Source: Heterotrichella gracilis (Eukaryota; Sar; Xanthophyceae; Tribonematales; Xanthonemataceae). Taken from it: DNA of 51,327 nucleotides. How positions within the stretch are numbered: the stretch's first letter is position 1; each line of letters starts with the position of its first letter. Of the stretch, positions 1 to 10,660 are shown piece by piece. The stretch lies in contig JAULBX010026186.1 of NCBI GenBank assembly GCA_032358255.1, positions 1 through 51,327 on the forward strand. Direction: 5' to 3'. Below the pieces are notes generated by a model. It ran no database searches and had not been told where the DNA came from. It saw nothing but the letters and a program-made list of their open reading frames with translations. The translations under genes and the position numbers were made by a program.

Positions 1-293
1 AGAGCTGCGTGGCGCCGCATGTGCAAGACTGACTGCTAATCTGGCTATTTTGCTGGAATGCATGTAACTAACTAACTCCCTCGCCCCCCAAACGATATTC
101 CCCCATTCACCGGTTTGCAAACCAGTATTCAAAACCATGCCAAACAGCAGCAATAGCCTCTAAACCAGGCAATTTCCAACCCATTGCATGCAGGTATGTT
201 CCAGGCATTCACTTTGAACCCCAGCAATGCGCTGCCCATAAACACTGTAGGGTTTAGGGTCTTGACCCAAAACCCTAAATCCCGGGTCCTCAC

Positions 294-1970
294 CTTGATC
301 CCCAGCACGCCCTGGCGCAGCAGCACGTGGCGCACCGCGCTGTCGATGTACTCCCTGGTGGGATTCCCGGAGGACACCATGTAGCCATCCTTGAACTTCA
401 TGGCCTTGGCACGCTGCGCGCGCAGCTTGCCCGACACAATCACCTCGCAGCCCTTGGCGTTGCTCTCCATGATGAAGCGCAGCACACCGTAGCACGCCCT
501 GGGGTGAGGGAAGGCAGGGTTTAGGGTTTGGGTGTAGAGTTTCAGATGGTGTGCACTATTGTGAGGTGCGTGTAGGACATGGGTCTGTGGTATCCTAGGA
601 CAGATGCGTTGCCTTGCGTTCATGTAGTCTTGCAGGTTGACAAAACCCAAGATAGTAAGGAGACTGCAGAGAGAGAAGGTGGTCCAAGCTGCGCAACCAT
701 GCTTCTCTGGCTGTGCTGCTGTTTGGCAACTCGCCCGCCCTGGTTAGAAAACGACAACCACCAGGATGAACAGCTGAAAACCTTCAACCACTGGTTTAAA
801 GCCCTGTCAGAAGTTTTCCCCCATGCATGAACGTATCAACCCTGTGTATTACCCCATATGCATGATGCAACCCTGACAGATTGCGGGAGTGCACCCTGTA
901 CTCCCCCATAATGCCTAGTGCGCGCCATATCCGGCGATGCATACCCGCCGTTGTGTGCTGCACCATGTACGCATACATATGGTATGTGCAAGACTGTGTG
1001 CCACAGCCGCAACACAACTTCTTCTCCAATCGCATAGTGCAAGTCACGCCATGTTCTGCTAGTGGGCCACAGCTGGTGGTGGGACCGCAGGTGGACGGTG
1101 CGCACCTGCGGACTGGCAGCTGTCCCAGCAGCTTGAACTTGAGGGACTCCGCCTGCACTGCTGCGCAAAGGCCGCGGTTGGCCACCTTCTCAGCGTACAG
1201 CTCCACAGAGTTCTCCTGGAACTTGAACCGCTTCTGCACCACCGACGTCAACTCGCGGATGCGGCGGCCCTTCTCGCCTGTGGGGGAGAGATTGCTACGT
1301 TCATTGCTGCAACGATAACCTGATCATACCTGTGAGGGTTGTCCCTCCCTGCAAGTGCAAGCCCCTTGGGCTGGGCTCCACCCATGCACAAGGCCCCATA
1401 TGCAAGGACTGGATAGGTTATGCAGGCGTTAATAGATTGCAAGCCTGCAGCAAAGGTGTACCACAGTGGTATATGGTTTGCATGAGGGATGCTGGTAGAT
1501 ATCCCATGCAAGCGCTTCTGGTGTGTGTTTCCTTGGCAGGAATGTGCACCATTCCATGAACCAAAACTGAATGTATCAAAGCACGTCTTGCAGGTGGGCA
1601 CCAAGTAGTGGCTTCGGTGCAGGCTTGCAGCTGTAAAGCTGCCCTTGGAGCTTTGCACAGGCACTCACCAAGCACATCCTGGGTGCGGGTGGCACGGATG
1701 ATAATCTCTGTGCGCATGGGGGTCACGCGGACCTCCACGCCTGCATAGCCCTGCTCAGCCAGCTCCCGGGTGAGGAACTCGTTCAACTCGGCGTAGAACA
1801 CGCCATCGTTGACGAACTGCACAGCAATAGAGCCTGGATTAGCTCGCGCTCGGCTGCATGGGGTATAATGCTGCGTCTGGGGCTGTGTATGGCGTCGTCT
1901 CAAGCCCGCGATTCCAGCTGCAACCCGTCAGGCCACTCACCTTCCTCTTCTTGCTTATTACAGACGCCAT
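294..1970 (-). CDS. RPS3: 40S ribosomal protein S3 (partial, C-terminus outside window)
   Basis: Cytosolic small-subunit ribosomal protein uS3, at the mRNA entry channel. Four exons are visible on the minus strand: 1970-1941, 1816-1669, 1277-1106 and 498-294. They join with GT-AG borders and give 185 residues in one frame, starting [10 protein letters not shown] and ending GVLGIK. The first half holds the type-II KH domain with the [10 protein letters not shown] signature. The second half has the S3 C-terminal domain ([10 protein letters not shown], then [12 protein letters not shown] and QRAKAMKF). Eukaryotic S3 is about 230-240 residues, so the tail after 'GIK' should lie in an exon beyond position 1; bases 1-293 look intronic. 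The start is the only ATG in phase with the KH exon and matches the family N-terminus. The gene is head to head with RPF1, 590 bp apart. Identity is from recalled family sequence and is very secure. Confidence 0.96.
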
Positions 1971-2560
1971 CTTGACGTTTCCCAAAGGCTGCGTTGCCCT
2001 GACAGCCCTGAGATTGGAAGAGGGAGAGGAGAGCCGCCGTGGGGTGCTTTAGTACAGAAACTTTGGCTGCTCTCCTGTGGAGAAACGGAACATGTCACGG
2101 GGATGACTTTTGGGTTTCCCGCCAAACCCGAGCCGCCTCGACGCCGTGCGAATGGACCTTGACTGCGTCGACACAAAGCTTGCAAGCACTATACAGGGTG
2201 TCCCTGACTCCTTACCCTCTTCTCTGTCCAAGCATTGCTGTCCATTGCCAGTTGTAGTCGTTGGCAGTCGTGCTTGCCCATATGCATGCATAACGGTGGG
2301 TACAACGACAACGTTTTAGCGTTCCCTGAACGCGCGCTGCCAGACTATACAAAGTGGAGTGGTACAATACACCACGTTGGGCTTCCACCGTATCACTGTA
2401 TCGACATTGGGCACGACAAGCCGGCAATTAACAGTGGCAACGCCCGGCCCGCAAACTGTGTACCCTCCTAAATCTGCTTAAAGTACTCCACCGGTTACTC
2501 CGCTGCTAGGTTTGATACCCAGCTACTGTTGTTCCGTGCCCAACCAGCACAGCCTGCACG
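1971..2560. promoter_or_regulatory. divergent intergenic region RPS3 / RPF1
   Basis: The 590 bp between the start codons of RPS3 (minus) and RPF1 (plus) contain no supported gene. Both products serve ribosome production, so a shared bidirectional promoter is plausible. I see no canonical TATA box at a fixed distance from either start, and only loose TATAC-like strings near 2190 and 2345. Confidence 0.55.
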
Positions 2561-5500
2561 ATGGGCAAGCGAAAAGAGCGGGACCCGGATGACCAGCCCC
2601 CGCCCCAGCGGGAAAAGCCCTCCATAGGGCAGCAGACCAGTTACATCAAGAACAAGCTGGTCAGGTCGGAGAAGTACACACAACTGAAGCGCAAGCAGAA
2701 GGTGGGTGGACACTGGGGTACAGGGGTGTCACACCAACCTGGCACACCCTGCGCTGGCAGTGCGCCAAGGTGGCCCCACAAAACCCTGGCACAACCCTGC
2801 TTGCACAGATGTTCTTCCATCCACGCAGTGCTTGCAGTACGCCCAGGGGTGCCTCAACCCTATCTAGCTACTGCACCTAGTCACCCACACAACACCTTGC
2901 TGCATGTCTGGTCCAACCTACCCCATAGGTGGAAGTGTGGACGTGTAGCTGTAGCGGGCTTTACTGCGTTGTCTTGTGGCGTGTGCAGAAAGACAAGCTT
3001 GCCCGGCGCAAGCAGCAGGCCAAGGATGCCATGACAGCAGAGGAGCTGGGGGTGGCGCCGCCCCCCAAGAAGGTCTCAAAGGTGGGTGCCGTAAACCCTA
3101 ATTAAACCCTAAAGTTGAAGTGTAACAGCTGAAGAGCTTGGGCGGCGCTGGCTTCCAAGAAGGTTCCACAGGTGTGTATTGTACCTAGCCATATATACGG
3201 GTGTACGCACCCACACGCATATCAGCCGCACCCAGGCACTGCATCTCCCCTACACGCATACCGACCATCCACTGCGCCCACTGGCGAGAGTAGGTACTCC
3301 CACCGCTGGAAGTGGAGCTACAGGACAGCGCTCCAGCCACTAAATGGCGCTCAGCTAGGCCAACAGCCCATAGCCATCCATCAACAGCATTACCCACACG
3401 ATTCTGGCGTTCCAGGCCACACTCCTCACAGTGCGGTTGTGTGTGTGCAGACGTTGGAGAACACGCGAGAGAAGGATGAGACCATGGTGCAAGAAGGGGA
3501 TGAGGAGGTGGCTGCGGACGAGGAGTTTGACGAGTTTGCGGGTATGCATGTGGGCTTGTCAGTTGACTTGTAGTGGGGTCTATGAGACGTGCTTGGTAAA
3601 GAGGATGTTGGGTGCAGTGCGTTTGATTTGCTTGCCAATTCCACGTGCCTGTACATTTATGCTGCAATGTACCATAGTCATGCTGGTGCATAGGCGCAAG
3701 CGCACACGATGTGGGGGGGTAGTGACCAACATCTTTAAAATTATTGGCCTGATTTGGTGGTGGGTGCAGCATTTACCTGTGACCATGTCAAGTACAGCTG
3801 TTTGGGCGCGCGGGTGCAGTCACAGCACAAAATTCTTGAGCACATGCATGCGGTACAGGACAGTCACATGCTGCTCAACCGCATGCATGGAGACACACTG
3901 AATGCGTTCACATTTAATTGCGTGTGACCACATGCACACAAAAAGTATTGTCTTGTGGAGGTTTGGGCGGGAAACGCACCCACCAGCACTCACCCTGTGC
4001 TGCACTCCGCTGCAGAGCACTTCCAGCGCTCCCGCCCCCCCCAGGTTGCTCATCACCACCTGCTGGCCCCCTAAACCCTAAATTATAAACCCTAAACCCT
4101 CACACCGTTGCAGAGCACTTTCAGCGGTCCCGGCCTCCCAATGTGCTCATCACCACCTGCTACAAGCCGACAGCCATCATGTACCAGTTCCTGGCAGACA
4201 TGATGCAGGTGGGGACGCCGTTCCCATCGAGGGGTTGTTCGATTGCTGGCGATGGAGTCTCTATAGTCAGCAATTACCTGTGTATATAAAGTTTATAGTA
4301 GGGTTTGTATGCTGCACTGCCATCATGTGCTAGTCGTTGTGGCAGACATCATACAGCAGAGGACTGTCAATCAGATCATCTGCGGGTGTGTCATGCATAA
4401 ATGTTGGCCAACTGAGTTGTGTGCCTTGCATAAATGCTGAAAGGATTATCCTCGTCCCCCACCCCAGGTGTTCCCCTGTGCCACCTACTACAAACGCCAG
4501 GGCTACCCGCTCAAGAAGATTGTGCAGTATGCCTCAGCGCGCGATTTCACCGATCTGGTTGTGTTCAACGAGGACCGAAAAACCATCAATGGCATGCTGG
4601 TGGTACACTTGGCTGATGGCCCCACCGCGCGCTTCAGGCTGTCAAACCTGGTGCTCAGCAAGGACATCAAGGTGGGGTTACTAGTGGGGATACTTGCTTA
4701 AATGTTCAGTGGCGGCGACGGTGTTGTGTTGGTGGCATGGCATGGGGGGATGGACGGGGCAATGTCGGTTTTGGTGTAGACTAAGATGCCCATTTGTGAG
4801 GGGTGGTTGATGGTGAGGAATCGAGTCAAATCAATGACCCCACGGTTATCAAAGACACCCACACTACCACCCACCCTCCCCTCTCCCCACCCCACAGAAC
4901 CATGGGCGCCCCTCCTCCCACAAGCCCGAGCTCATCCTTAACAACTTTGGCACACGCCTGGGCCACCGGGTGGGGCGCATGTTTGCCTCCCTGTTCACGC
5001 AGGACCCCACCTTCAAGGGCAGGCGCGCGATCACATTCCACAACCAGCGGGACTTCATATTCTTCAGGTGGGGGGTGGGGTATGGTTCATGCGCTGCTGT
5101 GATGGTGGTGGTGGTGGTCGTGGGTCTCCCATCATGGTGTTCATGTGGGGTGGGGTTCTATGTTTCACGTGCTGTGGTGGTGGTGGTGGTGGTGGTGGTT
5201 CTCCCATCATATATTTCAGGCGGGTAACTGCCATGCAGTGCGGGCTAGTGTGCGCCTGTCGTCTACACCAGCCTTGCCACCTCCCCTCACAAGCCCCTTA
5301 GTGCCTCTTGCTCCCACCCAAGGCACCCCCACTGATATGCCCAAAGCCAATAAAAACCCCACATCCCCCTTCCCCGTTAACCTACCATGCAGCCACACCC
5401 CGCAGGCACCACCGGTACGTGTTTGAGCAGAAGGACAAGAAGGTCAAGGGGGAGAAGAAGGCAAAAAAGGTGGTGCAGGCGAGGCTGCAGGAGCTGGGCC

Positions 5501-5619
5501 CACGCTTCACGCTGCGCCTGGAGAGCCTCCAGAAGGGCACCTTTGACTCTAAGCACGGGGAATTCGAGTGGATACACAAGACAGACATGGACACGAGCAG
5601 GAGGAAGTTCCACTTGTGA
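2561..5619 (+). CDS. RPF1: ribosome production factor 1, Brix-domain protein
   Basis: Nucleolar Brix-domain factor needed for 60S (27S pre-rRNA) maturation. Seven exons: 2561-2701, 2989-3081, 3451-3541, 4114-4208, 4468-4671, 4898-5067 and 5406-5619. All join in phase and give 335 residues. The N-terminus is lysine-rich and charged ([15 protein letters not shown]). The Brix core follows, with [30 protein letters not shown] and the RNA-binding-like block [20 protein letters not shown] with [11 protein letters not shown]. The C-terminus [15 protein letters not shown] to [10 protein letters not shown] is the hallmark ending of RPF1 and separates it from IMP4, BRX1 and PPAN. Three introns carry decayed copies of neighbouring exons, listed separately. 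AAE14 follows on the same strand. Confidence 0.96.
3124..3178 (+). repeat. ghost copy of the end of RPF1 exon 2
   Basis: Within intron 2, 43 bp after exon 2 ends, lies a diverged copy of the last part of exon 2 with its donor. Shared landmarks are ACAGC, GAGCT, a CCAAGAAGGT block and a GGTGTGT/GGTGGGT donor. Reading frame and several codons are altered, so it is not counted as an exon. Confidence 0.6.
4005..4066 (+). repeat. ghost copy of the start of RPF1 exon 4
   Basis: About 100 bp before exon 4 the intron contains a copy of the acceptor and the first 50 bases of the exon (GCAGAGCACTTCCAGCG against GCAGAGCACTTTCAGCG, then CTCATCACCACCTGCT in both). The copy has extra cytosines that break the frame. 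It is separated from the real exon by CCCTAAA-type heptads. Confidence 0.85.
5055..5222 (+). repeat. tandem repeats spanning the RPF1 exon 6 donor
   Basis: The end of exon 6 with its donor (CATATTCTTCAGGTGGGG) recurs in weaker form near 5132 and 5209. Each copy is followed by a GGTGGT-rich stretch or a GGGTA element, and the spacing is roughly 75 bp. The GGT microsatellite expanded between the copies. Confidence 0.5.
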
Positions 5620-6704
5620 GGCGCAGGCGGTGGGGGGGATTGGTGGCTGGGCGGGGAATCGGGGCCCGCGATGGGGTTTCGGAGTGCTGGGAGACATTAT
5701 GAGTTCAATGGGTGAAGAAAAGGGCTGGAAAGTCAGTGCTGTGCAAGATCCATCATGCAAGTGCTATGCGAGGTTACGATGTGGATGATTTATTATTGCT
5801 ATATTTTGTTTTTAGCATATTGAGGGAGTGCATGCCTTTCAGCAGCCAACTGGAACGGTCCCGATAGGCTATCGGGTGTATGCGGGCTTCGGTGCGCGAT
5901 TGTGCATGCGGCTGCGGTACGTGTAGTTGTAAGGCAAACTGGATTTAACCGCTGCCTGCATGTCCCTGATCCAATCTGGGTGACGTACTGACCTGGTGCA
6001 CACGCGAGGGGCCGCCCACCGCCTGCTGCCCAGCAGTTTTTGTACGTGGCATGATTTGCAAGTCAGCAGTGGCCTATGGAAGCAAGGCATGCGGTGTAGG
6101 CCAGGCTTTGTAAGTACGTACGAAATAGCAAAGGTCATGCACGCATGACTTGGCACCTGCCCCTTATGGGCTGCCCCATGGCAGGGTTGCACTAGGGTTT
6201 GGGAACCTTGGAGCACACCTTGGGGCTGGCTGACTCCACGCGAAAAGGCTGCGTAAGCTTACTTATCGTAACACGGGGTTTGAAAGTTGCTAATAAACGT
6301 ATTAGCAGTTGTCCCTCTGCGAGTACGGGCGCTCTGGCACTCCGACGTGCAGTCTGGGATGATGCATGCATGCATGCATATGCACATGCAGCCTATCGGA
6401 GCCTATGCCTAGACGCTCCCTGCCAATTCTACCTTTCCCCAGCTCACAGTCCCTATTATATCCAAATTTGACTGGTCAAAAAGCCAGTAAGTACTTGCAA
6501 CGCCACCAGCCTCGTCAGGTCACCCTAGGCTAGGCTTCCCATGTGCCGAGGCGCTCCTTGCCAGTTTTACACAGTGTGACCAGCAGCGCATAATATCCAC
6601 ATCATCTCCACTGTATTACCCAACGTTAAGCAAGTAAGCAGATACAAGTAAGGAGCTATAAGTAAGCAGCTATAATTCCACCCATCACCCAGGGGCATGG
6701 GGCC
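5620..6704. other. intergenic, RPF1 3' flank and AAE14 5' flank
   Basis: No supported gene. It holds a TGTAA motif (5928-5932), which is the usual green-algal polyadenylation signal and fits the plus-strand RPF1 transcript. It also holds a GCATGCATGCATGCAT run near 6362-6380 and short direct repeats around AAGTAAGCAGCTATA (6628-6673) just before the AAE14 start. Confidence 0.5.
5928..5932 (+). terminator. candidate TGTAA polyadenylation signal for RPF1
   Basis: TGTAA about 310 nt after the RPF1 stop. Chlorophycean genes normally use this pentamer rather than AATAAA. A five-base match is weak on its own. Confidence 0.3.
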
Positions 6705-9700
6705 ATGGCCCACATAGGCTACTACCTGCCTGCCCTCCTCACTCGCACCCCACACCAGCCCCTTTTCATATGCGACAACACCGTCAAGACAGTCTCGCAA
6801 GTTCACAGCCGTGTGGCGTCCCTCAGCGCCGCCCTCGCCACCCAGCTTGACATACAGCCTGGGGATGTAGTGGCGCTGGCAGCACACACCACTGACGCGT
6901 TCCTAGAAGCCCTGCTGGCGGTGGTGGGCGCGGGAGTGCTGGTGGCGCCCCTCAACTGGAGGTGGAGCTTGCAGGAGGCCCAATCAGCCCTTGCCTGCTG
7001 CTCGCCCAAGCTCCTCATCGTGGATGCCAACTGCACCTCCTTCCTCAGCCTCCTGCAGCAGCCAGGCACCACCCTGCAGTCCGCCATCCTCCTGGGCGAG
7101 AAAGTTCCACTCCCCAACCTCCCCCCACCATGGCGCATCCACTCGTCAGAAGCTCTGATCCTCCAGCACCTGGCAGCACCACCCAGGGTCCATCAGGCGC
7201 CCGAGGGCCACGCCATGGTGTGCTTCACCAGCGGGAGCACAGGCAAGCCCAAGGGAGCGCTGCTCTCCCACACCGCCCTCCACGCGCAGTCCATGGCCAA
7301 GCTGCTGGTGGTGGGCTACAGGGGGAGTGACACCTACCTCCACCTGGCCCCGCTGTTCCACATTGGCGGGGTCTCGTCGGCGCTCGCTATGCTGCTGGCG
7401 GGCGCAACGCACGTTTTTCTGCCAAGGTTCACCCCTGCCAGGTGGGTGCCAATGCAGTCACATGGGATGCCTGCGATGCACAATTTCTGAGAAAATTGTA
7501 GACACATTGATATCCCCGGCATGTCGTTGGTACCAACGTGTGGGGGCAGGGATACTTCATGGGATTCCTTTGTTGCGAGATCCCTGAGTAGAAATGGGAG
7601 TTGGTAGCACCAGGGCAGATTTGAGTGGCGCATGATGTTGCAATACCAACTGGTAATCTGACTGGAATGCGTGTAATTTAAGGAACCAAGTGACTAGTTT
7701 CATCGCGGTGCCAGCCATGCTCAGCAACATGCCTGTATTTCCTGGGATGCTTGTAATTGAATACCCAACCCTGCAGGGCTCTGGAGCTCATTGAAGAGCA
7801 CCAAGTGACCAGTTTCATCGCGGTGCCTGCGATGCTCAGCGATATGCTGCGGGTGGGGGGTACGGCAACCAGCCCTGGCGCAGCGGCAGAGTACGGGTCT
7901 GTGCGCACCATCCTGCTGGGCGGGGGCGCGGCTCCCGACGGGGTGTGCGCGGCTGTGCGCCGCCTGTTCCCGCATGCCGCGGTACACACAGCCTATGGCA
8001 TGACAGAGGCGGCGTCCTCTCTCACGTTCCTTCAGCTCATGCCCGGGAGGGACGGCGCTCAGCAAAGGGAGGCGATTACTCCTGGGCAGCCTGTGCCAAG
8101 CAGCAGCAGCAGCGCGGGGGGTGGGGAGGTACAGGGAAACCCTGGTCAAAGGTCCTGTGTGGCAGGGGCACAGGCGAAACTTCCTGATGTGCCTCCCCTA
8201 AGCAAGGCCCAGGCGGAACCCTACCAAGGGTCCTGCGTGGGGCTGCCGATACCTGGATCCCAGCTGGGCGTCCTTGTGGAGGAGGGGGGAGGGGAATGCG
8301 TGGCATTTGAACCCTTTCGGGGGGGCGAGGTGGTGACCCGTGGCCCCCATGTGATGGTGGGGTACAAGGGGGATGCAGCGGCTACCAGCCAGGCCCTCAT
8401 ACCGGGGGGATGGCTGCGCACAGGTGGGTGGTGTAGGGTGTAGGGTTTAGGGTCGTGAGGATGGCTGCGCACAGGTGGGTATGGTGAGGATGGCTGTGGC
8501 ACAGGATGGCTGCCGCACACGTGGGTACCGGAGATGGTAAAAAATCTAATTTTAATCACCTGCATGTGGGTACTGGATTTGGAGTCTGCCATTGTCACCA
8601 CAGGCAACTTTGAGATGATCAAAGCCCTTCCCATGCACGACCACCATGGGTGGGAAGGCCTTCCATCATCTCAAAGTTCCCCTTGACGATGATGATCAAT
8701 TCCAAGTCCAGTAACCATGTGTGTGGCACGCTATCCCACCCACAGCGCCCCAATGCTACGGGCGGGGTGAGGTATGTTTTGGTGGTGGGTGGTGTATCAT
8801 TGGTGTGGTGTGGGTGGGCAACATCTGGCAGTGCCCTAGGTGATGCACATTGTGACCCACAACTTGTGGGCACTACCATGGCCATTCAGATTAAAACCCA
8901 TATATTATTATGCAGTGCTTGCTGTTACGTGTATAACTTGACAAAACCACTTTCAATTGTAGGTTTGGCACCAAAGGGTTTTGAAATAGAAGATAAAGTA
9001 CCACCAGGTGTGTATAGGTGACCTCGGCCCTTGGACCACTAGGACAAGCTTGTGTGATAAAACAAGCAGCAGTAACTACTTGTGAGATCAACAACGATAA
9101 AACACCTCCCAAAAAAATGAATAAAACCCATTTGGCGTGTGTTCAGGCGACCTCGGCTTCTTGGACCGCCAGGGCCGGCTGTGGCTGCAGGGGAGGAGCA
9201 AGGACACGATAAAAAGCGGGGGAGAAAACGTGTTTGCCAGCGAGGTGGAGCGCCTGCTGCTGCGCCTCCTGGGGATTGCCGAAGCAGCGGTGGTGGGGAT
9301 GCCGGACGCCAGGCTTGGTGAGGTGGTGGCTGCTGTTCTGGTTCTGGAGGGGGGGGCTGGGGGTGAGGCTGGTGCCAGCGGCAATGCAGAGACACTAGGG
9401 CAATTAGGAGACCCTCGGGGAAGCAGCACTGGTGTGGTGGAAACCCTAGTGCAGGGCGGCTCCATAGCGAAGGGTTTTGGTGGAACGCTATTGGGCGTGA
9501 CAGGGGATGGGGTGAGCTCATCTGGGGTGCAAGACCCTAGGGTCGGGTTTTCGGTGGGGGGCAGCGCGGCACAGCTGGCGGCGGTGCAGCGGTTCTGCAG
9601 GGTACAGGGCCTGTCCAGCTACAAGGTGCCTCGGGTGGTGTGGTGCCAAACCCAGCCCCTGCCGCGGAATGCGGGCGGGAAGGTGTTGAAGCATGTTGTC

Positions 9701-9751
9701 AGAGAAAAGCTGGTGGATGTGCTGCAGGATAGCCCCCAAAGTCGGTTGTGA
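6705..9751 (+). CDS. AAE14: 2-succinylbenzoate-CoA ligase, AAE14/MenE-type
   Basis: ANL-family adenylating enzyme. The closest recalled match is plant AAE14, which activates o-succinylbenzoate in phylloquinone (vitamin K1) synthesis. Three exons, 6705-7441, 7777-8423 and 9147-9751, give 662 residues. Visible motifs are the P-loop-like FTSGSTGKPKG (174-184), YLHLAPLFHIGG, AYGMTEAASS (about 318), TGDLGFLDRQG at the exon 2/3 junction (about 461), SKDTIKSGGENV, and the C-terminal Lys in NAGGKVLK (about 636). It is about 100 residues longer than Arabidopsis AAE14 because of low-complexity insertions in exons 2 and 3. The protein ends in SRL, a canonical PTS1, so peroxisomal routing is likely; no clear plastid transit peptide is seen. 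The start is chosen because the ATG nine bases upstream meets a stop at once. Substrate specificity is inferred from similarity. Confidence 0.88.
7662..7741 (+). repeat. ghost copy of the start of AAE14 exon 2
   Basis: In intron 1, a copy of exon 2 bases (ACCAAGTGAC.AGTTTCATC, then GCGGTGCC and ATGCTCAGC) lies about 117 bp upstream of the real one. The flanking intron text GATGCTTGTAATT / AATGCGTGTAATT is duplicated too, which shows a direct tandem duplication. The copied exon lacks the CTGCAG acceptor. Confidence 0.85.
8455..8526 (+). repeat. three short ghost copies of the AAE14 exon 2 donor
   Basis: The end of exon 2 plus its donor (ATGGCTGCGCACAGGTGGGT at 8410-8429) recurs at about 8460, 8489 and 8504 with growing divergence. 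The first ghost is perfect over 20 bases. A TAGGGTTTAGGG tract sits between the true donor and the first copy. Confidence 0.85.
8559..8728. repeat. imperfect inverted repeat (foldback) in AAE14 intron 2
   Basis: The left arm, about 8559-8641, reads as the imperfect reverse complement of the right arm, about 8645-8728. Paired landmarks are AACTTTGAGATGAT with ATCATCTCAAAGTT, and TACTGGATTTGGA with TCCAAGTCCAGTA. The loop is only a few bases. This could be a MITE-like foldback or an inverted duplication; I see no terminal target-site duplication. Confidence 0.6.
9005..9058 (+). repeat. ghost copy of the start of AAE14 exon 3
   Basis: About 130 bp before exon 3 the intron has AGGTGACCTCGGCCCTTGGA, against AGGCGACCTCGGCTTCTTGG at the true exon, followed by matching ACC.CCAGG and TGTG positions. 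A stop (TAG) arises inside the copy, so it is a relic. Confidence 0.8.
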
Positions 9752-10660
9752 CGCATATATGTCAATTAATCTTGTACCGTCTATTAAGCTGTGGGCATTC
9801 CCTAGTACAGTCCTTTCCTAGACAAATTTTTCTTTCTTTCAAAGGAAACGCCCAAAAATTGTTGTGAAACTCACAAAAAAATGTGTCGGCCGATCCCGGG
9901 ACGTCAACCAATTTATTTTTGGCACGTTATTCTTCATGAAGAATAACGTGCCAAAAATAAATTGTTGATCATTCGTATACTATAGCTATTAGCTGCTGTG
10001 CGTGTTGTCCTGGCAGGACAGTGCTGAAGCCATGCTTTTGCTAGTCCAGGACAAGTACTGCAGGCCCTGGGGCGGGAAAGCATCCTGTGTATATGCCATA
10101 TTATGCACATCAGTGCACAGCGCAAGCCAAGCTATGCCCTAGTTTCTCACTGTACTGCTTTAGACTGAGTAGACTTCTTACTTTACAGCAATGCAATACC
10201 TTTGTACGCTTTAGATTTTGCCCGCAGCGGGTCACACTGTACACGGTGTCACGCACAGCTGTCTCATTGAACGGCTACTTACACAGACTTGAATACTGAC
10301 GCAAACCTGAATTTTGAAGCTTTCCTCTCGTTGACAACATACACAGTACAAAGCACACTTTGACATAGCTAGCACTGACTCACTCTGGGATGCAAACTGT
10401 TGTCAATACAAAACCCCAACCAAGGGCATTGCTGGTAGACCAGCAACAAAGGAAATGCACTGCTGTACAAACGCACACCCATCCCCAAGTGACACGACAA
10501 ACAGCAGCGCTCCTCCGCGGTTCCCTACATAATACAATGCACTGGCATGCGTTCAAGGCTTCCACAAGGCTCTACACTTTGGGCCGCTGCAGGCTTCCTA
10601 TGCCAGCAACACACTGACATTAGCTGCAAGCGCCCTGGAGGCCTGTAAAGGGCAACTACA
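9752..10660. other. convergent intergenic region AAE14 / PSRP1
   Basis: No supported gene. It holds the 3' flanks of two converging genes, the 56-bp perfect palindrome listed next, and several TTACA motifs that could serve as TGTAA signals for the minus-strand PSRP1 (for example 10279-10283). Confidence 0.5.
9909..9964. repeat. 56-bp perfect palindrome
   Basis: Two 28-base arms with no spacer, centred on CTTCATGAAG. The arms include TTTATTTTTGGCACGTTATT and its exact complement. With one bulged base the pairing extends to about 9904-9968. It lies 158 bp after the AAE14 stop, between converging genes. It could act as a strong RNA hairpin in the 3' UTR, as a cruciform, or be a young foldback element. 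No coding content. Confidence 0.9.

Noticed and set aside
6630..6680. Duplicated AAGTAAGCAG phrase as a promoter operator before AAE14
   Set aside because: The units are short and irregular, and I see no symmetry or known site; kept only as part of the intergenic note.
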